From the NCBI GenBank assembly GCA_009746045.1, contig RPFO01000765.1, forward strand, positions 121,001-185,000: a stretch of DNA of 64,000 nt. Direction: 5' to 3'. This document shows, piece by piece, positions 17,050 through 27,934 of the stretch. The DNA comes from Mesostigma viride. Its lineage: Eukaryota; Streptophyta; Mesostigmatophyceae; Mesostigmatales; Mesostigmataceae. Below the pieces are notes generated by a model, which did not search any database, had not been told where the DNA came from, and worked only from the letters and a program-made list of their open reading frames with translations. The translations under genes and the position numbers were made by a program. How positions within the stretch are numbered: position 1 is the stretch's first letter; the number at the start of each line of letters is the position of its first letter.

Positions 17050-17620
17050 TGTTACGCCGCAAGCCTCGGCCGCCACCTCTACCTCTACCTGTCCTGATAC
17101 TACCTAAACTAGTGAGGCTGCTTCTATTTACACCCCTAGCGAAAGACGACCGAGACGAACCAGATCTCAATGCATTTACATATGTACTACTGTAATACGC
17201 CATAGGCCATTTAATCAAACCCGTTTACTCCAGGAAAAGAGGAAGGAAACACAACTAAACTGCCGTGACCCAAGCTAATATGTGCTAATTCATTTAACAC
17301 ACGCCGAGTGACCACACAAGGAGTGGAACGTGCATAAATGGTCACCAACGGTCCAACAGGCTCGGGCCGACCTGGCCCTCGCCTGCAGAAACACAGAAAC
17401 ACAAGCAGGTGCACAGATGCACGCCTGTCCACTACATTCTACAAAAGGATAAGGACCACTAATATAGTACGCGGCGCGGCGCCCAAAGGCACCCACTATA
17501 CCACAGTACTGTTACGGGGACAATCATGTCCAAACTAGAACTGCACGTAACCTAGGAACAACCGAGGCCAAGGACCTAATTTACGTCCGTAACTACAACG
17601 AATTGTTACGCGACGTAACA
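17050..17620 (-). repeat. 5' LTR of the chromovirus
   Basis: 571 bp, TGTTACG...CGTAACA, apparently identical to the 3' LTR. It should contain the promoter driving minus-strand transcription; I cannot pick the start site. Confidence 0.95.
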
Positions 17621-17625
17621 GCCAC
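17621..17625 (+). repeat. Target-site duplication, right copy (GCCAC)
   Basis: Matches 6833-6837 on the other side of the element. Confidence 0.9.
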
Positions 17626-17679
17626 TGCAACCATGCAGATCGATGATGCCTAGCAGCCCTAGCTTTATTTAATTATGCC

Positions 17680-17950
17680 GTGCCCATGCATGCAGGGAGT
17701 TACTCACTCTGCTGAGACGCCATGCCCTAGCTAACCTTTGTATAGCCATGATGATCTTCCCCCATATGTCGGGGCCTTTAGGTAGGTGCCTGAATACACA
17801 GTGGTGTGCAGGTGCACTTTGTGCACCCAGAGCAGGTGTAGTTTACACCCTACCCTTGCAGGAATTAGTAGCCCAGCTCTGTGTACGTATTAAAAGCCAT
17901 ATACCCCTTCTCAGGGATATGTGCTACATATATATTAAAAATATAATTAC
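17680..17950 (+). mobile_element. LINE 3' region (family C)
   Basis: Aligns with the reverse complement of 63660-63990: the 'GCAGGGAGTTACTC' block, the 'GGTGCAC-TTGTGCACCCAGAGCAGGTG' stretch (with small differences), and 'TCTCAGGG-TATGTG-TACATA'. The terminal hairpin of the 63.6-kb copy is missing here, replaced by AT-rich sequence. Confidence 0.65.
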
Positions 17951-18068
17951 TTACAACAGAGTGAAATCACTCAAACCAAAGCAAACGCCCAGCTATAAAC
18001 CTATATACATAGCCATGTCAAAGCTCTATACTACGATAAGACCAATGGAAACGCCTAACGGGAGGAAC

Positions 18069-18398
18069 CTAATAGCCCTGCTGCACCGCAAAATCAGCCC
18101 GCGTACGGCGGAGCATGATGTCAGCCATGGCCCGAGTCAGCGCCACCGACAAGCGCTGACGCCAATATGACGTCCAGGTCCGCGCCGACCATGGGGCCCG
18201 CTGGCCCTCCAGGTCCAGCCGGTCCTCCCGGAGCCGGCAACACTCCTTGAAGAAGGCGGAGGTCAGGGGCCCCATGGCCCCAAACTCCTCCAGGACAAAG
18301 GGCACCACACGATGGTGCCCGACGTCGCCATAGGCCAGGAGCTTGGCCCGCTCCGCCCGGTCCGCCGTGTAACCTGCCGTGAGGGAGGCCCCAGCCAC
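18069..18398 (-). pseudogene. Possible retroelement protein C-terminal fragment
   Basis: A 109-codon minus-strand frame, 'HHRVVPFVLEEFGAMGPL...FFKECCRLRED', ending '...SVALTRAMADIMLRRTR'. The pattern of a 'VPFV-E-fG-mGP' motif followed by an Arg-rich helix resembles segments found downstream of reverse transcriptases in some plant and algal retroelements, but I cannot name the family. It sits among LINE fragments and has no intact neighbour. Confidence 0.35.
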
Positions 18399-18465
18399 GT
18401 GCTACATATATATACTCCCAACGGAGTTATGTTCCACACGTGCAATTCAATTCAATTCAATTCTC
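18396..18465 (+). mobile_element. LINE 3' end with hairpin and (CAATT)n tail
   Basis: A hairpin at 18404-18432 (ACATA...TATGT with inner CTCC-CAAC-GGAG), then CAATT repeats to about 18463. It is the plus-strand counterpart of the inverted end that follows. Confidence 0.6.
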
Positions 18466-18485
18466 TTGGAGCCTGAGGGGTTTTA

Positions 18486-19272
18486 GGGGCATTGATAAAA
18501 TTAAATTAAATTATCACATGTCTCCGTTGGGAGATCATGTAGCACATATTCCTTGCTGGATGGGTGGAGGTAGGCAAAGCCGCGTAATAAAACGAACCTA
18601 ATTACTCTAAGCTATCTAGTCTAGAAAAATGCTAACTGCACTATTCTGACAGCAAAGCGCCCCTTCCGCTTGGGGGGGGGGGCTTGCCCACAGGGGCTGG
18701 CATGTGAGCCTGGACAATCTTCTGCTGCACCGCTTCTTGTTCTGCATGGCAGTCTGGACAAAGAAGAGAGAGGGAGTGAATGCGCTGTTCAAACTGAGCT
18801 GGGACCACCACTGGTCGGCCAGCAACATCTGGATGTAGTTCATGGCAGGCTTACCTAGCTTTAGACACTAGGAATGTCCTTCCGGTCATGTCAGGTCAAG
18901 ATATGTGCTGCCCTTGTTGGCCAAGCCGCTGGGGGCCGGCCAGACCAAGGGCGGTGTCGACTAGCTGACTGCAAGGTGCGAGCAAGATGGCCTACAAATG
19001 AGCACTATACTACTACGCCGCCAGCCTAATCTCGTCCGAAATGCGAGGCATACCCTGATACAAAGACTCTAATGACCTATGCTTCGAAAACCCTACAGTC
19101 AGTTCAGGACCTCGGCAGTGCATGTCGGATCGAGCATCCTGTAAACCGTGCCGTCTAGCTTAGCCGCCAGTGTGTCCGTGAGTGTCCATGCCTCGACGGC
19201 GCCATACGTAAGCACCGTGAGGACGAGGACCTTGAAGAGCATGCGCTTGCGGTGCTCGCCCTGCAGGGCATT
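18486..19272 (-). mobile_element. 5'-truncated LINE (family B), minus-strand copy
   Basis: On the minus strand it repeats the family-B C-terminus ('EHRKRMLFKVLVLTVLTYGA-EAWTLTDTLAAKLDGTV' around 19270-19150, later 'TAMQNKK', then the KRKGRF-like end near 18670). The hairpin at 18516-18540 and an AAATT-rich tail at 18497-18512 close it. The 5' break abuts the (AATG)n array. Frames are broken. Confidence 0.8.
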
Positions 19273-19960
19273 AATGAATGAATGAATGAATGAATGAATG
19301 AATGAATGAATGAATGAATGAATGAATGAATGAATGAATGAATGAATGAATGAATGAATGAATGAATGAATGAATGAATGAATGAATGAATGAATGAATG
19401 AATGAATGAATGAATGAATGAATGAATGAATGAATGAATGAATGAATGAATGAATGAATGAATGAATGAATGAATGAATGAATGAATGAATGAATGAATG
19501 AATGAATGAATGAATGAATGAATGAATGAATGAATGAATGAATGAATGAATGAATGAATGAATGAATGAATGAATGAATGAATGAATGAATGAATGAATG
19601 AATGAATGAATGAATGAATGAATGAATGAATGAATGAATGAATGAATGAATGAATGAATGAATGAATGAATGATCGAATGAATGAATGAATGAATGAATG
19701 AATGAATGAATGAATGAATGAATGAATGAATGAATGAATGATCGAATGAATGAATGAATGAATGAATGAATGAATGAATGAATGAATGAATGAATGAATG
19801 AATGAATGAATGAATGAATGAATGAATGAATGAATGAATGAATGAATGAATGAATGAATGAATGAATGAATGAATGAATGAATGAATGAATGAATGAATG
19901 AATGAATGAATGAATGAATGAATGAATGAATGAATGAATGAATGAATGAATGAATGAATG
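19273..19960 (+). repeat. (AATG)n microsatellite, 688 bp
   Basis: 172 tetranucleotide units, interrupted only twice by ATCG (19673-19676 and 19741-19744, 17 units apart). The long Phe-Ile-His-Ser frames on the minus strand are artefacts. Confidence 0.98.
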
Positions 19961-22434
19961 AATTATAGACACGTGACTGCATCACGTGAGCATACCTAGG
20001 GGCATACCTAGGGTTAACCTACAAGTCTACAACCCACATGCGCATGCATGCTGCATATAACAGTTGTCTCCTTGGTATAAGTAAGTAACATATATATCAG
20101 AGTATGATAATTTACAGGACCTTGGAAGTGAAATTATGTATTCTATGTTTTCATTATATGTATGCGAAAAATTATGTATATATGCAAGGTGGTGGGGGTG
20201 ACACGTGTGTGACCAAATATGGTACATGTGTATATATTGTGCAAGGCTCCCGCGACCTTCGCATCTTTCCTTTCAGACAACTACCCGAGTCCCTCCACGG
20301 CGTTGGATCGCCATGCCTCCAGGAATAGTAGTTGTCTCACCTATAACTAATATTGTGCAAATGATTCACGCCCGGGCACACTCAAAACCCAAACTAGAGT
20401 TTAGATAGGCACCCACTCCACTTTTCCACGGACTGCAGCCGGCATGGTAGTGTCGGCCCGCTCCGGCTAAGTTATATGGTTCGACGGACTGGTCGCCGAT
20501 GCTGGCGCAGACTAAAATCGGTGGCACCGACTGACAGATAGCGGTCCACAACTAATTAAATTTTTACATGCTGGTGCGGTGCCGTTGGGGAGCCGTGTCC
20601 AGATTCATGTGAAGAATCCAGTTAGTAATCTAACTGCATGATTCTAATCGATCCACGGATGTCGGATCCTATTAAGTTAAAACTTAAATCCATCTACTAA
20701 TTCCTATCTCACTAGATTCCCCGTTGATTCTAATCGAAAGCTGAGCTGTTGATTATCCACTAGTGGGGACCGATCCAGATCAAATTAGAGCAGAGCTAGT
20801 AGCTTTACAGTAGTATCATGCGAGCTAGGCTAGCTAGAGGCCTAGGCCCTCACCACACCCATCATCATGGTCCTCACTCACCCACCCACACTCGCCCATC
20901 CTCACTGAGTCATCCAGAGAGCTAGCTAGGCCTAGCTATGTAGGCCCTCATTGCATGGTTCTATTCCATATCACTGACTAGAGGCGTAGTGGCCCCCCCG
21001 GCCGGCCATGCCAATGCCACCAGTTGGTCCCGGAATGTGCGGGGTCCCTTGCGGCAATTGATGTGAGTGAGGACGGCCTGGGACTGGAATGTACATTGAG
21101 GACCTGCAGTCCGACGAGCTCCGTCTCTCATGAAGTCACGTCTACGATCATGATCACTGAAGTATTCGGCGGATGCCGTGCCGGGCACCGGCCGCCGCTG
21201 AACCGAGTGATGTGATGATCATGTCGGTGAGCAGTCAGTCAATAATTATCTGGCTGATCATGAGCAGCTTCACTGCAATTTCTGAAAGCTTTACGCTGCG
21301 CGTGGCTTCTCAACCGGACCGCTGTCATACTTGGACATGTCATGGTCATCGACAGCAGGCGCTGGAATCCGTCGGGGCGGGGCCCGCCCCGGGGCCGACC
21401 GGCGGCCGCCGCGCCGCTTACTAGGCGGCGGAGCAGGCGACGACAGCTCTACTGGCTACTGTATGTAATGCCTTTTGAGGCACCCTCCGCATTGGTAATT
21501 TTAATTATAATTGTTAATTATTTTAGTTTGCCACCTGAAAGTGCTAAATAAAACAAGAAAATTGTAAATATTTAATTCCCGAGTGTACTTCCCTTTCGTT
21601 TTTCCAGCTACCAAACAAACAAAGAAAGTATAAATAAATATTCTTTGACTGCCAAAAGCGCTTCTTTCGCGATGAAAAACAAAGAATTATTAAATCTTTG
21701 GCTGACAAATGCGCTCTTACTGGCAGTAACAGCAGTGCTGCCGGCTGGGTTATACCAAATAAACAAAGAGTTATTTCCAGGTAAATAGGTGTACGTTTAT
21801 TCCAAATATAGCCAGTAGGTAATCCCTGCTATTAAACAAAGAGTTATTAAATTGCGCAGCCAGTTCAACGGTTGTTCGGTAACCAAACAAACAAACTAAT
21901 AATTAATTAATTGGACGGGTCGACTTCTTCTTCCAACCAATAAAACGTAATTATCTAATTCCGAAGGGCCTTTCGGCTGAACCGAATTAAAATTAACATT
22001 TAACAATGCGGACGGTGTATCCTGCAGCAAGGAAGAGGGGCCGAACGTTCTGCTTTCAGCGCCGCCGAGGCCGCGAGGGTCTTCCAGATACACCTGGGAA
22101 TGATTTTTGTGGTTCCATGCCATCTCTTCACGTGACACATGTCCTGGCATCAGATTTTTCAGCAGGACACACAGGCACGTCAGCCACGAGAACAATATCG
22201 TGACTATGGTGGTTTCCCAGGCACACAGCATGCGTGTGCATGTATGCGTACGTTGATAAGGCCTTTCTAAGACGGGAAAAAAACGCACAGCCGGGTCAGG
22301 TTTAACAATTTACTGTGCTAATCTGGGCAGAACCACGCCGAGGGGATGTGTGGCGAGAAAAATCTGGCCGGGGGAGGTCGAGCACGTGCGCGCTGTGTTT
22401 TGATCTGTTACGTGCAAGATCTTTGAGCAGAGCT
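19961..22434. other. No gene recognised
   Basis: AT-rich and mixed sequence. 21540-21900 is rich in AAACAAAG-type words. No exon with coherent coding character or known domain was found on either strand. Confidence 0.4.
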
Positions 22435-22878
22435 ATGTCAAAACTGCGTTTATTCGCTTTGGTAGCTGGGGTATTCACGTGCCTTAAGAGACCTCGCACC
22501 GTTAAGAACGTTACCGCGGTGGTTGCTAGCGGAATCGCCTTACACGTGACGTTTACGGTTGGCCAGGCTGTATTTTTCGTTCTTCAGGCAGCGTTTTCGT
22601 GTGTGCGTGCCGAGGTGGAGAACGAAGCGAGTTTCTACGAAGAAGTGACCGCGGCGGTTACCAAAAAGTTGGATGGTGTTCCAGGGCCGATTCCTCGGCC
22701 GCGAGAGCTCGTGCCGGTGGAGGGCTTTCCAGGCGTTTTCGTTTATCCATCACAATCACCGCTATCTGCTCCACTATGGTTCCGGTATGTGGTGTTGGTA
22801 AAAAACACGGTTGGTGTTGCCACGGAGCATGCAGTCGTGCTCGCGTACCAGCCCAGGCACGCTCCTAATAGCCTCTAG
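22435..22878 (+). CDS. Hypothetical small membrane-type protein
   Basis: ATG at 22435 gives 147 residues (the frame is open further up but lacks coding character). The N-terminus is hydrophobic: 'LRLFALVAGVF', then a long apolar stretch from 'NVTAVVASGIALHV' to 'AVFFVLQAAFSCV', suggesting one or two membrane segments. A polar, Pro-containing domain follows, with strand-like segments ('GVFVYPSQSP', 'LWFRYVVLVK'). A TGTAA lies 70 bp past the stop. CpG-rich codon use differs from the AT-rich surroundings. I do not recognise the family; it could also be one exon of a larger gene or a piece of viral DNA. Confidence 0.4.
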   Translation: MSKLRLFALVAGVFTCLKRPRTVKNVTAVVASGIALHVTFTVGQAVFFVLQAAFSCVRAEVENEASFYEEVTAAVTKKLDGVPGPIPRPRELVPVEGFPGVFVYPSQSPLSAPLWFRYVVLVKNTVGVATEHAVVLAYQPRHAPNSL

Positions 22879-25252
22879 TCAAGCTGTTGGGCTTTGCAAT
22901 ACCCTCGTTGTGTACACTCTGCCCGAACCCCGAGGTTGGGCCTAGTGTTGTAAATTATCATCGTAAAGTCTTGTGCGCAAGAAATAATACGCAGCGTAAT
23001 GGTCTTCTTGCCTTTTATGCCATAAGGATATATCTTAGCTTTGCATGCACGAGACGAATTAATTAATTAGCTTTTCATGCTGGCATCCTCCAAGGGGTGC
23101 CTTTGTTTACGATACATACAGAGGGTTGCCCTTGAATGTTTCCGTCGATGGTGTACCCACATGATGGCCTTTCCCCTCATCGGCCCACTGGGTGTCCCAC
23201 ACACGCTGTCCACTTTTCGAGAAGGAACCATTACAGTCCCCTAGTCTCATTAGTTGGTATATTTTAGTCCCCTAGTCCCTTTAGTTGGTACATTTTAGTA
23301 CCCTAGTCTCTTTAGTTGGTATATATGGCAAGTAGTACTGAATCATGCGCATGCTGCTGTTTACATCTCTCCCCTGCACTCCTTTAGTTGGTATATAGCC
23401 TCCTACGTGGAACGTAGTCTTGAACCATGTACATGCTGCCGTTTACACTTCGCCCCTGCACTCCTCTGGAGCTTACACAACGTGCTATTTGTTTCACTGA
23501 CCGCCATTCGGCTTTTCCGATCCCCCCCACGATGTATATCACGGTTGATTTATTGTAGTATGCATGTACATGGCGCCTGCACTTTTATGCATGCACATGG
23601 TGCCTACGGTCATGTGCATGTACATGCTGCCGACGTTGTTGTCAAGTGGCATGCTGCTGACGGTGCACGCCACCTGACGCTACCTGGCCCCTGCATCGCC
23701 TTATCCCCCACCGCGCCTTGCCCCCCACCCTGCCTTGTCCCGCACTCCGCCTTGTCCCCCACCCCGCCACATCCCAGGTTGAAGCCAGGGTCCACCATCG
23801 AGCATGACTGGGAGTGGTCACCCGAGCCGCCCGAGGTGGCACAGGTAAGGCCCTATTCTATTGTAAACTTCTGTTGTGAATGTGTATTTCACCGGTCTAT
23901 TTAATAAGGTCCTTTATCGTGACTGCTTCAGGGCCGTCGTGCAATTCCGAAGGGACTGCTCAAGTTTGCTTTCGTGTGCTAAAGTGCCGAGCTGTGCTTA
24001 TGTATATGGTGGGCAAGGCCAGGTGTTTGTCACTGGGCTACACATTCCGTATTGGTAGTTTTAATGCATACCCAATTGCTGGCCTGGGCACATGATGAGT
24101 TGGGAGCCTGGATCGTTTGTTGGGAGCCAAGTAGGGTCCCTGGCTTGTCTTTATTTATTTTGAATGTTTTTTTTGTTTTTTCGTCGTGCAGCCGTTCAAG
24201 GCAGTCGGGTATTTATTTACCACGGCAAGATCCCCTGCTTTTCTGTTGTTTGCTTGCTGGCCCGCAGAATAACCACCCAGGGTCGGCAAGATTAAATTAG
24301 TTAATTTACTATGTTTGTTCGAGGTTTGTTTGCTAGTTTATCTCTCATGCAATCCACAGCCCAGGGAATTTTCTTTGTTTGTTTTAACGTTTTCAGGCGG
24401 AACGTTTTTGAGCAATTATTTATTTTATAAAACTACCAATGCAGACGGTGTATATTATTTCAGTGCCCATTAATAAGCCAGTGGTGAGCTTCCTTTTTGT
24501 TTTGTGGACGCGTGTTAAAGGCTTGCTGCACCCCCGTGGAGGCATATGTGGGGGGCACAGGCCGAAAACAAAGTAGTGAGGATGCAGCCCCGGTTTGCGG
24601 ACAATCAACCGCTTGCCTTGCCACGTATGGATCTGACCGAGTATGTTACAGACGCGCATCAACACGCGTTTGCCCTAACTGCCAATCGTCAAACTGTCTA
24701 TTTTTCCTTTAGCGGGTTCGTTGTTAACAGGTACAGGATAAACATCTTTCCCAAATTATCTTCCCCCGTGCTACCTAGACCCTCTCCCTTTACCCTATAC
24801 CCTCTCATCCCTGCTGCACCCCAGTTCCATGGGGTCCATGAAGCTCCTTATCGGCCATTACTCCCTGTCCTCTGCGGTGCTCTTCTTGCACCATCATTTG
24901 CGGTGCTTGGCTCGGTTGCCGGCGAACTACCATGTCTGCTAGGATCATGGCTGGTGATGGCTGGGCCATGTCTAGATGCGCTGGCTTCCCTCATGCATGG
25001 CCTGGTCTTTTCCCGCCGCTGTGAGCGCGCATGGTCTGCAATTTCATCCGACAAACCCCTCCCACTATGGCCCCCAATACACCTGACATGGTGCAATCGA
25101 TCTGGAATGGCTCCTATAATACTATCTCAAAGCTTCCAATAATGTGCCAATGCCCCTCATAATGCCGTACGCCATGCCGACCTTTTTTTGTATCCCCTCC
25201 CCTCTCCTTTTTTCCGATCCTTTTTTTTCCCTTCCTTCCCCCCCATCCCAAG
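22879..25252. other. No gene firmly recognised
   Basis: Contains a short tandem motif (CCCTAGT...TTTAGTTGGTA, 23235-23400), C-rich tandem words (23690-23765) and T-rich stretches (24160-24400). A short plausible coding piece lies at about 24546-24725 on the plus strand ('MDLTEYVTDAHQHAFALTAN'), but no splice partner or family could be assigned. The pyrimidine run before 25252 is the acceptor of the U-box exon. Confidence 0.35.
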
Positions 25253-25702
25253 GCATCCGACTGGATCGACGTGCGGACGACGACAGTCCCCCGCGGCCGA
25301 TTCGCGGGCGAGCGGCCCGCGGTCTACCTCCAAGTGTTCATCCATAAGCTTCACCTGCTTCGCTGCGTGGGCTCGTGGTCTGTCCACGAGGGGCCCCCGC
25401 CCGAGGTCCATGCGCCACCCCCCCTCGAGCTTCCCCCCCATGAGTCGCTCTGCGACGTTGACATCCCCGAGCCATTCCTGTGCCCGATCTCTCACGGCCT
25501 CATGGTGGACCCCGTGGTGGCCCCCAGCGGGGTCACGTACGACCGCGAGTGCATCCAGCAGTGGCTCAACCACCGGCAGCACGAGCCAGTGTCCAAGCAG
25601 TACCTGCGCGCGCGATGGCTCGTGCCCAACCTGGCGCTGCGGGAGATGATACAGCAGTGGGTCCGCCAGCTGCCTGGGAGCGCGCGGGGGGCTGCCGCGT
25701 GA
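25253..25702 (+). CDS. 3' exon of a U-box E3 ubiquitin-ligase protein
   Basis: A strong pyrimidine tract and CAAG at 25249-25252 precede an open phase-0 frame of 149 codons to the stop at 25700-25702. Residues ~72-140 of this exon are a U-box: 'IPEPFLCPISHGLMVDPVV', 'GVTYDRECIQQWL', 'NLALREMIQQWV', with the conserved Pro-Ile, Asp-Pro-Val and Arg/Trp positions. U-box proteins bind E2 enzymes and ubiquitinate targets; the box here is at the very C-terminus, as in CHIP-like proteins. The substrate-binding part must lie in upstream exons I could not identify. GC-rich coding sequence contrasts with the flanks. Confidence 0.85.
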   Translation, partial: ASDWIDVRTTTVPRGRFAGERPAVYLQVFIHKLHLLRCVGSWSVHEGPPPEVHAPPPLELPPHESLCDVDIPEPFLCPISHGLMVDPVVAPSGVTYDRECIQQWLNHRQHEPVSKQYLRARWLVPNLALREMIQQWVRQLPGSARGAAA

Positions 25703-27169
25703 GGCGAGGGAGCCTTGGGAGCCCTGTCGTTTCTCCTTGTCCGTGTCAAAAGCGCCCTTTGCTCGTAAAAGGACCTAAACCAAGGGATGTAGAAACGAGG
25801 AAGTGTACAAAACTAGGAGCTATTTGTCGGTTGTCCACCATGGCGCTGTGTGCGGGAGCACGATCGACGAGACAGGGGCGCTTGTGCTGGAAACCCCGCC
25901 ACATGCCATGCCGTGGAGTGGTAAGGGTGAAGAGCTGTAGAGCGCTGGGTCCGGATCATTACAAGGGACCCACTGGCATGGCGTGGTGGTGGGTGGGGTG
26001 GCTACTGGGAATGGCACCGTGTACCCCGCAGCGGACCATGCTTAGATAAGGGTCGCTGCCTGGCAGGGAAGCAATTGTGATTAGGAGGAGGGTACGGAGT
26101 ATCGATGGGGATACGCTGGCTGGCGCGAATGGGCGAGCTAATCAACCGACCAGGAGCGTGCTAGCAGGCATCACTAGCAAGCATGGTGCGCCTGTTTTGT
26201 GGACCACGCCAGTGACTTCTGTCAGCGTCATCAATTGGGAGAGACAGTTACCTGTTATTAGTGGGTGGTTTAGTGGAGGACAAAGATGCGTGCCCTATCC
26301 CCTGATCGGCCTCTTGGTTTACGGCCTGGTGGACATCCATCAAAGTTGTCTGCGAGGTATTTATAGGCCCCGCTAGGCGATGTGTGCATGTTCCCAACCA
26401 GAAGGCAGGGTTGCTCAAAGACAACTATCTCGCCTGCCTGGGGGGGCATCCATAGGTGGGTGCGCCTGTCCCCTTGATTGGGCAGCCAAACATGTCAACA
26501 TGGCTGCCTGGCGTGCCAGCGCCAGCGAGGTTCGTAAGGGGGCCGGCATTTGCATGCATGCATGCATGCTACCGGGCATTGCCTCACCAGCAGTTCATTG
26601 GAGGATTAATTGTCCAATGGGATTTGGTCACAACCAGCGGTGCCGTAGGGAGTCTGAAGGTGGTGCACTGGCAGCACTATTGCTGGGACATCGTCAAGGG
26701 AAGATGTTGGGTGGTTGGTCCGACACGGACATCGCCCTGGTCGAGCAGCACGGTTCATGCCTAATCCCATGGCGTATGATGCTAGAAGGGGAAACAAGAT
26801 TGTGCAAGTGTGATCTAGTGGAGGGCATTTCGGCATGTGGCCATGGTGGGTTGTGCCAGCTGCGTCGTGCGGTGATTTCGACTGCTTTGTTGACCTGAAA
26901 CTGGACTGGTCCCATACGTGGCGCCGAGGTGATAGTGCAAGAAGGCCTGCCTTATCGCGCGGCAGACCCATGTAGAAACGTGGAATGCTTTTCTGCATAG
27001 CTATTGGGTTTCGTAGATTCATGATGGGTGTGAGAAATTGCTCAGCTTGATTGCCATGGCCCATGAGTTGCATCATGAAGGGTTGTGGTTGCAGGCCTTC
27101 ATGGGTGGGTTGCAAGCCCAGAGAGTCCTGAGCTTTTCGTTCTCTTTTCTTGTACAGTATGTTAATTAA
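25703..27169. other. No gene recognised
   Basis: GC-moderate sequence with several chance ORFs on both strands (up to 172 codons at 26380 and 240 codons at 26606-27328 minus). None has domain-like features, and the frames compete with each other. It may be the U-box gene's 3' flank plus decayed repeats. Confidence 0.35.
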
Positions 27170-27290
27170 TGCCCCCGTTGGGGAGTCACGGAGCACCAGA
27201 GTGCTTTTAATCCCTGAGTGTGCACAACAGGAGAAAGGGCAGAGACCGCCCCTCCCTTCCCTCGTGCCACAGGCATGCCACAGGGTGCTC
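27170..27290 (-). mobile_element. LINE 3' end (family A)
   Basis: The reverse complement matches the last ~120 bp of the copies ending at 3318 and 5036: the GGCATGCC region, 'CTGCCCTTTCTCC', then GTGCTCC...CCCCAACGGG (27170-27194) and TTAATTAA. The hairpin stem has decayed on one side (GGGGGC instead of GGGAGC). Confidence 0.75.
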
Positions 27291-27934
27291 TTGAAATCAA
27301 AAGGATGCGTCAAAACAATCCGGGGCATCCCCTGTGCATGGGTGCAATGTGACCCGTGTCAGCATTGCATTGCTATGGAAACGTGAGCAAACAGGTGCCA
27401 GTGCTAGGCGAGACGCATAGCTAGCTGCTGGCGGATGTCTGTTGGCTACAGGTTAGGCCGGCGAGAGGCCGGCATGCATGGCTATATGTTCTACCCTGCA
27501 TTGGCACGTCGCACATGGGATAGCTATATGTCCAGGTAAGGAGATGCGTTCGTTGCCGGGGTAAAAGCGGCTCTGGACATTGGTGGTCGTGGCAAGGTTT
27601 CTTTGGCTCAGGCGAGGCGCTGGCTTGGCGATGGGTTGGCGGGTAATCCGGGTGGCTGAGAGAGAGCTCGGGCGAGGAGGTTGGGCTGGGAGCCCGAGAG
27701 CTCCATTTCTAAGCCACGTTAGCTTTCGGAGCCGTCATGACCTGAAATTTGTCACCACAGCCTGAATGAAAGAGATCTGACTGAATTTAGGGCTCAGTCG
27801 CAAAAGTTCTGGGCTCCGCCGTAAGCCATCCTTTTTCTTGAGCAGCCGCTAGCTTACAGTTTGTTGAATCTAGTATTGTAGTAGTAAATTAAATTATCCG
27901 TCCCGGTCGATCGGCGCCGACCGTAATCCGGTGC
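27291..27934. other. No gene recognised
   Basis: No coding or repeat signal found other than a short TAAGTAAG run at the right edge that belongs to the next LINE tail. Confidence 0.35.

Larger units (their letters stand above)
6838..17620 (-). mobile_element. Complete Ty3-type chromovirus LTR retrotransposon
   Basis: A 10,783-bp element on the minus strand with two 571-bp LTRs, both TGTTACG...CGTAACA, that look identical base for base, and a GCCAC target duplication. Order 5' to 3' on the minus strand: LTR, primer-binding site, ORF0 (RNase H1 N-terminal domain), gag, pol (protease, RT, RNase H, integrase, chromodomain), ORF3, polypurine tract, LTR. All frames are open. Identical LTRs and intact ORFs mean a recent insertion, possibly from a still active family. 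A decayed relative sits at 33.4-42.5 kb. Confidence 0.97.

Noticed and set aside
19155-19985. 276-codon Phe-Ile-His-Ser frame
   Set aside because: Translation of the (AATG)n microsatellite.
22003-24453. Similar 18-bp words (AATGCGGACGGTGTAT and AATGCAGACGGTGTAT) at 22005 and 24437
   Set aside because: Short, isolated, and without matching flanks; too weak to call a repeat or element boundary.
26380-27328. 172-codon plus-strand and 240-codon minus-strand ORFs
   Set aside because: They overlap each other, lack domain-like character and one runs into a LINE end; treated as chance frames.
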